A stretch of 64,000 nucleotides of DNA from Pseudomonas sp. ATCC PTA-122608 (GTDB lineage Bacteria > Pseudomonadota > Gammaproteobacteria > Pseudomonadales > Pseudomonadaceae). Both the position numbers and the translations under genes were made by a program. Where the stretch lies: contig NZ_LPNO01000004.1 in NCBI RefSeq assembly GCF_001952855.1, positions 113,234-177,233 of the forward strand. Reading direction: 5' to 3'. Every line of letters starts with the position of its first letter. Positions within the stretch are counted from its first letter, which is position 1. Positions 17,040 through 24,609 of the stretch are shown here, one piece after another. The notes beneath the pieces were generated by a model. The model was not told where the DNA came from. It worked only from the letters and a program-made list of their open reading frames with translations, and did no database searches.

Positions 17040-17543
17040 ATGATTCCTCAAACTTTGTTTAACACCAACCTGTTTGTCGACGGCGTGAACTTCGCCGGCG
17101 ACGTGCCTAGCCTGACGCTGCCAAAGCTGACTACCAAGACCGATGAATATCGCGCTGGCGGCATGGCCGGCGCCATTGAGATGGACCAAGGCCTGGAAAA
17201 AATGGAGGCGTCCTTTGTTACCAAAGGCGTGCGCCGTGAGTCGCTGAAGTACTTCGGCCTGGCCGATGGCAGCGCTTTTAACGCGACGTTCCGGGGCGCC
17301 TTCAAGGGGCAGAAAGGGGCTGTGACGGCCGTTGTCGCAACCTTGCGCGGTCGACTCAAAGAGGTCGACCTGGGCGACTGGAAAGCCGGTGATCCGGCCG
17401 AGATTAAATACGCCATCGCGGTCGCTTACTACAAGCTCGAAATCGACGGGCGCCTCATGTACGAAATCGACATGGTCGCCGGCGTGCAGGTGATCGACGG
17501 CAAAGACCAACTCCTCGAAGTGCGCAACGCGCTCGGCATGTAA
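17040..17543 (+). CDS. Major tail tube protein (P2 FII-like)
   Basis: A 167-residue tube subunit beginning MIPQTLFNTNLFVDGVNFAGDVPSLTLPKLTTKTDEYRAGGMAGAIEMDQGLEKMEASFV, a close match in pattern to P2 FII. It forms the inner tube pushed through the envelope on sheath contraction. The gene lies 12 nt after the sheath with AAGGGG as ribosome site. Confidence 0.93.
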   Translation: MIPQTLFNTNLFVDGVNFAGDVPSLTLPKLTTKTDEYRAGGMAGAIEMDQGLEKMEASFVTKGVRRESLKYFGLADGSAFNATFRGAFKGQKGAVTAVVATLRGRLKEVDLGDWKAGDPAEIKYAIAVAYYKLEIDGRLMYEIDMVAGVQVIDGKDQLLEVRNALGM

Positions 17544-17556
17544 GGGATAGACCCAG

Positions 17557-18156
17557 ATGAATCAAGCAACTGCTAAGAAAGTACCGGCCTGGTTGTCGCT
17601 CAGCGCGCTCGCTGCGGTCGTTACGCTCACGCGGCCAAGCAATGCCAACGGCGTGCTGGTCGAGACATTTACCTTGCGTGCCCCGGCGGTGCGCGAAGTG
17701 CGGGCAGCCGATAAGGCGTCCAATGGCGACGAGGAACAGCGTGAGCTGATGCTGTTCGCTGGCTTGGCCGATGTGGGCGTTAAGGATCTTGAAGGCCTCA
17801 AACTTGCGGACTATCGCCGTGTTCAGGCCGCTTATTCGCACCTGGTACCTGATACTGACTACACGGCGGTGATGCCACCGTGGCTGTCTGTCACCACCGA
17901 TCAGGCCTTGGTTACGCTTTCTTGCCCGAACGAAATCAACGGGGTGTTGGTTGATAAATTGGCTCTGCGCTCCCCGACAGTGGGCGATGTGCGCGCAGCT
18001 AATCGTGACGCGGCTGGTGATGACGAGCAGCGCGAGCTGGTGTTGTTTGCCGCGCTGTCCGGTGCGCCTGTCGCGGATCTGGAGGGCCTGAAGTTGGTGG
18101 ATTTTAACCGTTTGCAGGCCGGCTATTTTCGTATGGACCAAGACGACGGGCTTTGA
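17557..18156 (+). CDS. Tail assembly chaperone E, tandem-duplicated domain
   Basis: A 199-residue protein made of two copies of the P2 gpE-like domain. Copy 1 (about 10-98) has PAWLSLSALAAVVTLTRP, NGVLVETFTLRAPAVREVRAAD and DLEGLKLADYRRVQAAY. Copy 2 (about 107-195) has PPWLSVTTDQALVTLSCP, NGVLVDKLALRSPTVGDVRAAN and DLEGLKLVDFNRLQAGYF. The family is normally a single domain of about 90-100 residues. E coats or measures the tape protein during tail assembly. The frame ends in GGG CTT TGA, directly before the E' frame, so an E-E' fusion by +1 frameshift is likely. Confidence 0.88.
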   Translation: MNQATAKKVPAWLSLSALAAVVTLTRPSNANGVLVETFTLRAPAVREVRAADKASNGDEEQRELMLFAGLADVGVKDLEGLKLADYRRVQAAYSHLVPDTDYTAVMPPWLSVTTDQALVTLSCPNEINGVLVDKLALRSPTVGDVRAANRDAAGDDEQRELVLFAALSGAPVADLEGLKLVDFNRLQAGYFRMDQDDGL

Positions 18157-18268
18157 TCCTGGCGTTATAAAAATGGCCGCGAAACGTCTGGCGGCGGAAA
18201 CAGGATTTTCCGCTGCCGAGATTCAGTCAATGCCGTTTGCTGAGATGGTGTGGTGGCTCACGGATTGA
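18155..18268 (+). CDS. E' extension, reached by probable +1 frameshift
   Basis: In the +1 frame after CTT the sequence reads on as DPGVIKMAAKRLAAETGF, then SAAEIQSMPFAEMVWWLTD and stop TGA 18266-18268: 37 residues. The ending resembles the short E'/GpE partner found between E and the tape measure in P2-like tails, where the E-E' fusion is made by ribosomal frameshifting. The junction here, CTT TGA T, is the sequence at which bacterial RF2 mRNA shifts +1; a weak GACGGG lies just upstream. An independent start at ATG 18174 is possible, but no ribosome site is seen for it. Confidence 0.7.
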   Translation, partial: DPGVIKMAAKRLAAETGFSAAEIQSMPFAEMVWWLTD

Positions 18269-18306
18269 GCTGCCGTCGATAAGGCTGCGCAAATGGGGGC
18301 CAAGAC

Positions 18307-21165
18307 ATGGCTAACAAACTCGCCCTCGGGCTAGTGATTGGCGGCGCCGTCAGTTCGACGGTCGGCGCTGCATTCAAGGACGTTACGGGGCGAATCAAGC
18401 GCCTTGAGGCGGAAGGCAAAAAGTCGCGCGTTCTGCAAAGTGCTATCGGTGACACGATTCGCCTGCGGGATGAGTGGAAGAAAGCCCACGACAGCGGCTC
18501 AGCAGGGGCTTCAAAGCTGCTGGGCCGGTTGAACTCCAACCTCGACAGTTTAAAAAAGCAGGGGATCGAGGTTGGCCGTTTGGAGAAGGCCTATCGGTCT
18601 ATGGGGCAAGCGGCCAACAAAGCCGAGCTTAAAGCCAAGGGGCATCAGCAGCTCGATGCCGGTAAAGCTGGCATGAAAAGCGCTGTCGGCGCCGCTGTCG
18701 TGGGTGTCGGTGTGCTGGCCGTTCCGACGAAGGTCAGCGCGGACTTTGGCGCCATTGTTCGTGACATCGCGATCAAGGCCGGCATTGCCAACAAACCTCA
18801 AGAAAAGGAGATGTCGCGCAAGATTATTGACACCTCGCGCGGCACCGGCATGGCGCGCAATGACGTCGCCGACGTGGTTAACCAGTTGGTCGGCGCCGGC
18901 ATGGAGTTGAGCAAGGCGCTGGAATATGCGCCGGTCGCGGCCAAGTTTGTCGTGGGCCAAGGGTCGAACGGTGTCGACACGGCGAAGATGATCAACGCCC
19001 TGGGGCAAAACGCCAAGATTACCGACCCCAAGGAGATGCAGCAGGCGCTGGAGGCAATTGCCTATCAAGGGCAAGCGGGCAGCTTTGAAGCGGCCGACAT
19101 GGCTAAATGGTTTCCTGAATTGTTGGCGAACATGGGCAGCCTGGGCATCACTGGCATGGATGCGGTGACACAGTTGGGTGCCATGCTGCAAGTACAGATG
19201 AAGTCTGCCGGCGGCGCTGATGAGGCGGCCAACAACCTCAAAAACTGGATGGGCAAAATCGGCTCAGGCGAAACCGTCAAGGCGTATGGCAAGGCCGGTA
19301 TCGACTACAAGGGCTCGATGCAAACCGGTTTGCAGAACGGTATGTCGACGCTGGAAACCAGCATGGCGTTGGCTCAGAAGTACATCCAAGCCACCGATCC
19401 TAAGCGCGCGGCGGCAATGGCCGAGGCAACGGCGAAAATCAGCAAGGAATCCGACCCAGAGAAAGCTAAGGCCATGATGGCCTCGCTGGAGGAGTCCTTG
19501 CGCACTGGCGACCTGTTCGCTGACATGCAGGTCAAGGCCGCGCTTTCTGCCTACATGCAGAACAAGGCGCTGTACAGCCAGCTCAAAAACGATTCGCGCG
19601 ATGCTACCGGCATCCTCGACAAAAACCTCAGCGAGAGGCGTGAAGCGTCGTCGCAGAAGTGGGCCGAAATGGCCCAGTCGATGGATGACGCCATGCGTAG
19701 CGTGGGGGATGCTCTGCGCCCCGTCACGGACACCGTGGCCGAAACGCTGACCCGAGTAACCAAGGGCATTACCTCGCTGTCTGATAGCGCGCCAGGGGTG
19801 GTGACGGGTATTGCGGCAGTTGGCGGTGGGTTGATCGCGCTAAAAGGACTGCTTAGCTCGTTCAAAATCGCCAAAGGATTGCTCAATGTGGCGCGGGGCT
19901 CGTTGGGCGGCAAGTCCGGCGAAGTGCAAAAAGTCTTTGTGACCAATGCCGAGGATGGCAAGAGTGGCGGCGATGATGCTGAGCCCAAAGGCAAGGCCGG
20001 CAAAGCGCTGTCGTTGGTCGAGACCGGGCTCAAGGCGGTAGCGGCCTTTAAGGGCCAGCCTGCCGATGGCGACGACGAAGCGGATGGCGATAGCGACAAG
20101 AAGCCTGGAAAATTCGACCTTGTCGCGACTGGCCTTAAGGTGGTTTCGCTAGCTAAAGACGCTGTGTCTGGCGACGACGACGGCGGCGCAAGTGGTGACT
20201 CGAAGGCAGGTGAAGACGGCGTTAAGAAGGTTTTCGTCGTTAACGCGAGTGCAATGGGTGGGGGCTCTGGAGGGCCAGGCGAAGCACGCCGGCGCGGTCG
20301 GGGTTCAAGGCGTAATCCCTCACGTCGTCGGCCGCCAGTACCACGTCCGCCGGTACCGGGTCCACGTCCGCCAGTGCCAATCCCACGCCCGCCGATTCCA
20401 CCGGTACCGGTGCCTAACGGTGCGATGGCCCGGCTGGGCGGGGTAGTGCAAGCGGTCGGTAAGATCGGCAAAGCCGCCAAGATGATCCCCGGGGGCTCGC
20501 TGATGGAGGCGGGCGCCATGGCCTTCGACACCTACGAAAACGCCAAAACTAAGGACGAGCAGGCCGAGGGTTATGGTGCGGCCGCTGGCAACCTCGCCGG
20601 CACTATGGCGGGCGCTGCGGCAGGGGCCGCTATTGGTTCAGTGGTGCCGATCATCGGTACCGCTATTGGCGGGCTGGTGGGCGCTTACTTCGGCAGCATG
20701 GGTGGTTCTGCCCTGGGCGGCGCTGCGGGTAAGTCGTGGTTTGGCGGGGATGACGAAAAGCCCGACCCGCCGGTAACGCCATTGCTGATGGCGCCCCGGC
20801 CGGGGCCAGCTATTCCAACTCTGGCCACCATGGGCAAGTCATATAGTGGCGCGAACGGTACGGGTGCGCTGCTGATGGCGCCGGCAACTCAGGTGCCCGC
20901 GCCGGGGGATGCAGCGCGCTCCCTGGCCGTGTCTGCGCCGGCCAAATCGGCGGCCGTGGCAATTCAGCCCAAAGAGCCTGAGAAGCCTGTCCCGGCGAAT
21001 GTGGATCAAAAGTTTGAGTACTCGCTGAGCATGCCGGTAACGGTGCAAGGGGATGTGAAAGATCCACAACGCTTGGCGCAGGATCTCATGCCGCATATGC
21101 GGTTAATGATGGCGGATGCGGCGAAACAAAACGCTGCGAAGCTATACGACGAACCGCACCTGTAA
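18307..21165 (+). CDS. Tail tape measure protein
   Basis: A 952-residue protein, by far the longest in the tail module, located after E/E' as usual. The N-terminal third is helical (RIKRLEAEGKKSRVLQSAIGDTIRLRDEWKKAH). The TP901-like core follows (DFGAIVRDIAIKAGIANKPQEKEMSRKIIDTSRGTGMARNDVADVVNQLVGAGM). Later come acidic Lys/Asp-rich repeats, a Pro/Arg-rich stretch at about 665-700 (RPPVPGPRPPVP repeats) and glycine-zipper hydrophobic segments (GNLAGTMAGAAAGAAIGSVVPIIG). The length sets tail length; the hydrophobic part may insert into the host membrane during DNA entry. The start at ATG 18307 follows the E' stop by 38 nt. Confidence 0.92.
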   Translation: MANKLALGLVIGGAVSSTVGAAFKDVTGRIKRLEAEGKKSRVLQSAIGDTIRLRDEWKKAHDSGSAGASKLLGRLNSNLDSLKKQGIEVGRLEKAYRSMGQAANKAELKAKGHQQLDAGKAGMKSAVGAAVVGVGVLAVPTKVSADFGAIVRDIAIKAGIANKPQEKEMSRKIIDTSRGTGMARNDVADVVNQLVGAGMELSKALEYAPVAAKFVVGQGSNGVDTAKMINALGQNAKITDPKEMQQALEAIAYQGQAGSFEAADMAKWFPELLANMGSLGITGMDAVTQLGAMLQVQMKSAGGADEAANNLKNWMGKIGSGETVKAYGKAGIDYKGSMQTGLQNGMSTLETSMALAQKYIQATDPKRAAAMAEATAKISKESDPEKAKAMMASLEESLRTGDLFADMQVKAALSAYMQNKALYSQLKNDSRDATGILDKNLSERREASSQKWAEMAQSMDDAMRSVGDALRPVTDTVAETLTRVTKGITSLSDSAPGVVTGIAAVGGGLIALKGLLSSFKIAKGLLNVARGSLGGKSGEVQKVFVTNAEDGKSGGDDAEPKGKAGKALSLVETGLKAVAAFKGQPADGDDEADGDSDKKPGKFDLVATGLKVVSLAKDAVSGDDDGGASGDSKAGEDGVKKVFVVNASAMGGGSGGPGEARRRGRGSRRNPSRRRPPVPRPPVPGPRPPVPIPRPPIPPVPVPNGAMARLGGVVQAVGKIGKAAKMIPGGSLMEAGAMAFDTYENAKTKDEQAEGYGAAAGNLAGTMAGAAAGAAIGSVVPIIGTAIGGLVGAYFGSMGGSALGGAAGKSWFGGDDEKPDPPVTPLLMAPRPGPAIPTLATMGKSYSGANGTGALLMAPATQVPAPGDAARSLAVSAPAKSAAVAIQPKEPEKPVPANVDQKFEYSLSMPVTVQGDVKDPQRLAQDLMPHMRLMMADAAKQNAAKLYDEPHL

Positions 21166-21175
21166 GGAGGCGTCC

Positions 21176-22021
21176 ATGGCTTACATGGAACAATTGCTGT
21201 CGGGCCTCAAGTACCTGGTCGAAGCTGGGGAGGCTGGGCGGCGCAGTGCTGACGGCATGCTGGGGCCGGTCAACAGCGCCATTTCGGAATTAACCGGCGC
21301 CGCGTCCGAGCTGGAAAATATCCCGTTCGTGGGGCCGAGTGTCGGCGCCAAGCTACAGCGGGTAATGCGTGGCGTGGATGCAGCACAGTCCAAGGTCGGC
21401 CAGGTAGTAGCCGTGTACGGCCGTGCAACGCGGGCGGCCGCCGAGGTGCAGGAGCGAATGGGTGCGCTGAAGGAACAGGCGGGCAAGGCTGCAACGGCGA
21501 TCAACAAGATAGCCGGAAACGTCAGCCCGTCGCTGGCCAACATCGTGCCTACCAGTGCGTTTGCCACGGATGCCACCCCGGCGCCGGAAGCGGTAAAGCC
21601 GTTCCCGCATTTGCTGATCATCCAGCCGCGTGATCCCAAGGAGCAGCCCTATTACTTCAACCTAGACACCGCGGCCTTCGATGAGCTTAGCCGCTCGACC
21701 GAATTCCGTTGGGCCTCACAAGAGCGACTGTCGCGCCGCCCGGCACAGCAGGCCGTAGGCATGGGAGACGAAAAGTTAACGCTCAAAGGGACGATTTACC
21801 CGGGCTTCAAGGGCGGGCTTAAGCAACTCGACACGTTGCGCAGCATCGGGGCTAGGCTTCAGCCGTTGAGCCTGACCACGGGCTATGGCGATGTGATTGG
21901 CACCTGGTGCCTGAAAAGCATCAACGAGGAACAGGGCGCGCTATTGCACGGCGGGATTCCGCGTAAACAAGGGTTCAGTCTGGAGTTTGTGCGCTATGGC
22001 GACGACATGCAGAACGTCTGA
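21176..22021 (+). CDS. Tail protein U (P2 gpU) with N-terminal extension
   Basis: A 281-residue protein. ATG 21176 follows a strong AAGGAGG (21164-21170) that overlaps the tape-measure stop. The gpU domain is the C-terminal half (PHLLIIQPRDPKEQPYYFNLDTAAFDELSRSTEFRWASQERLSRRPAQQAVGMGDEKLTLKGTIYPGFKGG onward). The first 140 residues are an Ala-rich helical extension with little specific signature. gpU helps finish or join the tail to the head in P2-like phages. It overlaps gpX by 26 nt. Confidence 0.85.
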   Translation: MAYMEQLLSGLKYLVEAGEAGRRSADGMLGPVNSAISELTGAASELENIPFVGPSVGAKLQRVMRGVDAAQSKVGQVVAVYGRATRAAAEVQERMGALKEQAGKAATAINKIAGNVSPSLANIVPTSAFATDATPAPEAVKPFPHLLIIQPRDPKEQPYYFNLDTAAFDELSRSTEFRWASQERLSRRPAQQAVGMGDEKLTLKGTIYPGFKGGLKQLDTLRSIGARLQPLSLTTGYGDVIGTWCLKSINEEQGALLHGGIPRKQGFSLEFVRYGDDMQNV

Positions 22022-22202
22022 TGGGGACATGCTCGATGTCATTTGCCATAACGTTTATGGCCATCTGAACGGCAGCACCGAGGCGGTGCTGGACGCCAAT
22101 CAGGGGCTGGCGGATGAGCCCCAGCCCTACCGAGCCGGTGTGGTGATCTACCTGCCGGATCTGCCCAGACCGACCGGGGAGGGCGTCAGCTTGTGGGATT
22201 GA
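21996..22202 (+). CDS. Tail protein X (P2 gpX, LysM-like)
   Basis: A 68-residue protein with the gpX pattern CRTSDGDMLDVICHNVYGHLNGSTEAVLDANQGLADEPQPYRAGVVIYLPDLP, a LysM-like fold that may bind peptidoglycan in the baseplate hub. I chose ATG 21996 because GGAG (21982-21985) is well spaced and the family needs the RTxDGD segment; ATG 22029 would cut it off. It overlaps the end of gpU by 26 nt. Confidence 0.85.
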   Translation: MATTCRTSDGDMLDVICHNVYGHLNGSTEAVLDANQGLADEPQPYRAGVVIYLPDLPRPTGEGVSLWD

Positions 22203-22244
22203 CCTCGGGCGCTACCGACGCCGTCGTAACAACCATTTGTTTTT

Positions 22245-22270
22245 GACCCGCCACGCGCGGGCTTTTTTTT
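22245..22270 (+). terminator. Terminator-like hairpin before gpD
   Basis: CCCGC (22247-22251) and GCGGG (22257-22261), then C and eight T. It is the cleanest terminator of the late region and lies 12 nt before the gpD start, so late transcription must read through it. Confidence 0.7.
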
Positions 22271-22281
22271 GGAAAAATTCC

Positions 22282-23328
22282 ATGACCCCTATGTTTAGAA
22301 TCGTGGCTGATGGAGCCGATGTTACGGCCAAAATCAATGACCGGTTGTTGTTGCTTCGCACCTCTGACAAGCCCGGGATGGAGTCCGACGAGTTTGAGTT
22401 GCGCATTGATGACCGGGACGGCCAGGTGGTGCTGCCTCGGCGTGGCAGCTCTATCGAGATCTACCTGGGCTATGCCGAAACGTCCTTAGTGCGCTTGGGG
22501 CGTTACGCGGTGGATACGGTCGAAGTGTCGGGGCCGCCGGATACGATAGTGATTAAGGGCAAGGCCAGCGACATGCGCGGCAGTGGCAAGACCATCCGTA
22601 GCGGAAGCTGGGAGGATGTGCCGCTGTCGAAGATCGTGGCCGATATCGCGGCTCGCAATGGTTGGCAAGCGGTGTGCCCGGTGGCTACCAAAGTCGCCCG
22701 GGTGGACCAGCTCAACGAGTCCGATTTTAATTTCATCACGCGCCTGGCCAAGCAATACGACTGCACGGCCAAGGTGGCCGACGGCAAGCTGTTGGTGATG
22801 CCGCGTCAGGCTGGCCAGACAGCCAGCGGCAAGGCGTTCGGCGCGATTACTCTAACCCGTAGCGATCTCAGCCGATGGCAATTCAGCCTTGGGGATCGCA
22901 ACTCGCACAAGGCCGTGGCGACCAAGCATCAGAATAAGAAGGACGGCAAGTTGGCAGTCGTCACCGTTGATAACGACGACGCACCGGATGGATTGCCGGC
23001 GGTGCATACCGACCGGCATATCTACCCGAACAAGACCGCCGCCGAGGCCGCCGCAAAAGCTCGGTTAGCGGCGTTCAATCGCTCGACCGCCGACGTGCGT
23101 TTCGAGATGCCTGGCCGGACAGATGTTTTTGCCGAACGCCTGATCGACGCCCAGGGCTTCAAGGTCGGCCTTGATGGTGAGTATTTGGCGGACTCGGTGG
23201 AGCAGGTGTTCACCCAATCCGGCTGGTCGACCACTGTTGAGTGCAATGCCGGCAAGAAAGGTAAATCCAAGGGCAAGAAAAAGAAGGCTAAGCCACCTCT
23301 CAAGGTCGTGAATGTGAACGCGCCTTAA
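22282..23328 (+). CDS. Baseplate hub protein D (P2 gpD, late control D)
   Basis: A 348-residue protein of the gpD/gp27-like hub family: MFRIVADGADVTAKINDRLLLLRTSDKPGMESDEFELRIDDRDGQVVLPRRGSSIEIYLG, then VPLSKIVADIAARNGWQAV and ESDFNFITRLAKQYDCTAKVADGKLLVM. It forms the trimeric hub to which the spike V attaches. The C-terminus is very basic (GKKGKSKGKKKKAKPP). The ribosome site is weak (GGAAA), and a T-rich hairpin directly precedes it. Confidence 0.92.
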   Translation: MTPMFRIVADGADVTAKINDRLLLLRTSDKPGMESDEFELRIDDRDGQVVLPRRGSSIEIYLGYAETSLVRLGRYAVDTVEVSGPPDTIVIKGKASDMRGSGKTIRSGSWEDVPLSKIVADIAARNGWQAVCPVATKVARVDQLNESDFNFITRLAKQYDCTAKVADGKLLVMPRQAGQTASGKAFGAITLTRSDLSRWQFSLGDRNSHKAVATKHQNKKDGKLAVVTVDNDDAPDGLPAVHTDRHIYPNKTAAEAAAKARLAAFNRSTADVRFEMPGRTDVFAERLIDAQGFKVGLDGEYLADSVEQVFTQSGWSTTVECNAGKKGKSKGKKKKAKPPLKVVNVNAP

Positions 23329-23375
23329 AGCACCCCATCGCCGCTTTAGTGCGGTTTTTTATGTCTGGAGTTTTT

Positions 23376-23939
23376 ATGTCCGTCACCGAACAACAGCTGC
23401 AACGCATCATGCCGAACGCCCGCCGCCAAGCGGGCGTTTTTGTATCTGCTCTGAACACAGCAATGACGAATCGACAGATCAATACGCCGAAGCGCCAAGC
23501 CGCGTTCCTGGCGCAGGTCGGTCACGAGTCAGGGCAACTGCTGTACGTCCGCGAGCTGGGCGGCGATCAGTACCTGAGCAAGTACGACACTGGAAAACTG
23601 GCCGCGAATCTGGGCAACACACCTGCAGCAGATGGGGATGGCCAACGCTATCTTGGTCGCGGGCTGATACAAATCACCGGCCACGATAACTACCTTCGCT
23701 GCAGCTTGGCACTGTTCGGCGATGAGCGATTGCTACGCACGCCGGAATTGCTCGAACTGCCTCAATGGGCGGCCGAGTCGGCAGCGTGGTTCTGGTCGGT
23801 GAACGGGTTGAATGCCCTCGCGGATCAGGAGCAGTTCAACACTATCACCCGCCGGATCAATGGTGGCCTCAACGGCCTGGAGGATCGGCTGCAGCTGTGG
23901 GCCAGGGCGAGGGCGGTGTTATGCGTCTCTTCGACCTGA
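23376..23939 (+). CDS. GH19-type endolysin
   Basis: A 187-residue lysozyme-like chitinase-family (GH19) protein. Typical elements are NTPKRQAAFLAQVGHESGQLLYVRELGG, with the catalytic Glu in GHESG, and RYLGRGLIQITGHDNYLRCS, then WAAESAAWFWSVNGLNALAD and INGGLNGLEDRL. It degrades peptidoglycan at the end of the lytic cycle. No signal peptide is seen, so holin is needed for its release. ATG 23376 follows TCTGGAG. Codons about 14-22 encode a perfect 8-bp hairpin followed by a T-run, described separately. Confidence 0.9.
   Translation: MSVTEQQLQRIMPNARRQAGVFVSALNTAMTNRQINTPKRQAAFLAQVGHESGQLLYVRELGGDQYLSKYDTGKLAANLGNTPAADGDGQRYLGRGLIQITGHDNYLRCSLALFGDERLLRTPELLELPQWAAESAAWFWSVNGLNALADQEQFNTITRRINGGLNGLEDRLQLWARARAVLCVSST
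23416..23441 (+). terminator. Terminator-like hairpin inside the endolysin gene
   Basis: ACGCCCGC (23416-23423) and GCGGGCGT (23430-23437) flank a 6-nt loop, then TTTT. It lies within codons 14-22 of the endolysin. If active, it would cut off endolysin mRNA unless antitermination is on. Confidence 0.5.
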
Positions 23940-24460
23940 TCCCTGTGCAGTTCCGTATCGCTGCCGCCGGCGTGCTGTTGTTGATGGTGGTCGCCGGATC
24001 TGCGGCGTTGGCCTGGACTGTCCAGGACTGGCGTTATGGCCGTGTGCTGGAGCGCCAATCCCGGTTGCAAGCGGACACCCTCAACGAGTTATCCCAAGCC
24101 GCTGCCGCCCTGCAGCGCAAAGAGCAGGACAGGCGCTTTGCCCTGGAACAGCGCCTGCAGAACAAAGATGAAACCTACCATAAGGAATTGACCGATGAGC
24201 AAACGAAGCAGGCTCGTCTGCGTGATCGCCTGGCTACTGCTGATCTGCGGCTGTCAGTCGTACTCGCCGCCACCGACTCCATCAGCAGTTGTTCAGTGCC
24301 AACCGCCGCCACCGGCCGCGTGGTTCATGGCACCACAAGAGCCCGACTTGACCCAGCGCATGCTCAACGAATTATCGGAATCACCGATACCGGCGACCAA
24401 GGATTGATCGCCCTGCGGGCCTGTCAGGCCTACGCAAAAGAAGTCTCTACACCGAAGTAA
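23921..24460 (+). CDS. Rz-like inner-membrane spanin
   Basis: A 179-residue protein starting at ATG 23921, overlapping the endolysin end by 19 nt. One N-terminal membrane anchor (IAAAGVLLLMVVAGSAALAWTV) is followed by a long charged coiled coil in the periplasm (LNELSQAAAALQRKEQDRRFALEQRLQNKDETYHKELTDEQTKQARLRDRLA). This is the layout of i-spanins, which span the periplasm with Rz1 to fuse the membranes at the last lysis step. Rz1 is encoded within it in another frame. Confidence 0.88.
   Translation: MRLFDLIPVQFRIAAAGVLLLMVVAGSAALAWTVQDWRYGRVLERQSRLQADTLNELSQAAAALQRKEQDRRFALEQRLQNKDETYHKELTDEQTKQARLRDRLATADLRLSVVLAATDSISSCSVPTAATGRVVHGTTRARLDPAHAQRIIGITDTGDQGLIALRACQAYAKEVSTPK
24195..24407 (+). 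CDS. Rz1-like outer-membrane lipoprotein spanin (embedded)
   Basis: A 70-residue protein nested entirely inside the Rz gene in the +1 frame. It has a signal peptide with lipobox LLICGC (Cys20 lipidated), then a Pro-rich stretch (YSPPPTPSAVVQCQPPPPAAWF), the hallmarks of Rz1 o-spanins. ATG 24195 lies next to AAGGAATTGACCG. With the enclosing Rz it completes the holin-endolysin-spanin lysis set. Confidence 0.88.
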   Translation: MSKRSRLVCVIAWLLLICGCQSYSPPPTPSAVVQCQPPPPAAWFMAPQEPDLTQRMLNELSESPIPATKD

Positions 24461-24609
24461 AAGGAGCGGCCGGACAGAATGCGTCAACATCCTACCCGGC
24501 CACCTTCCCCGCAGAATGTCCCTGCAAGTCCAGCCAAGGCTCCTGCTTCGTGCACAAAGCGGAGCGAGCCTAGCACTGTTTATCCATACAGCAAAGGTCT
24601 TGCTTTTAT

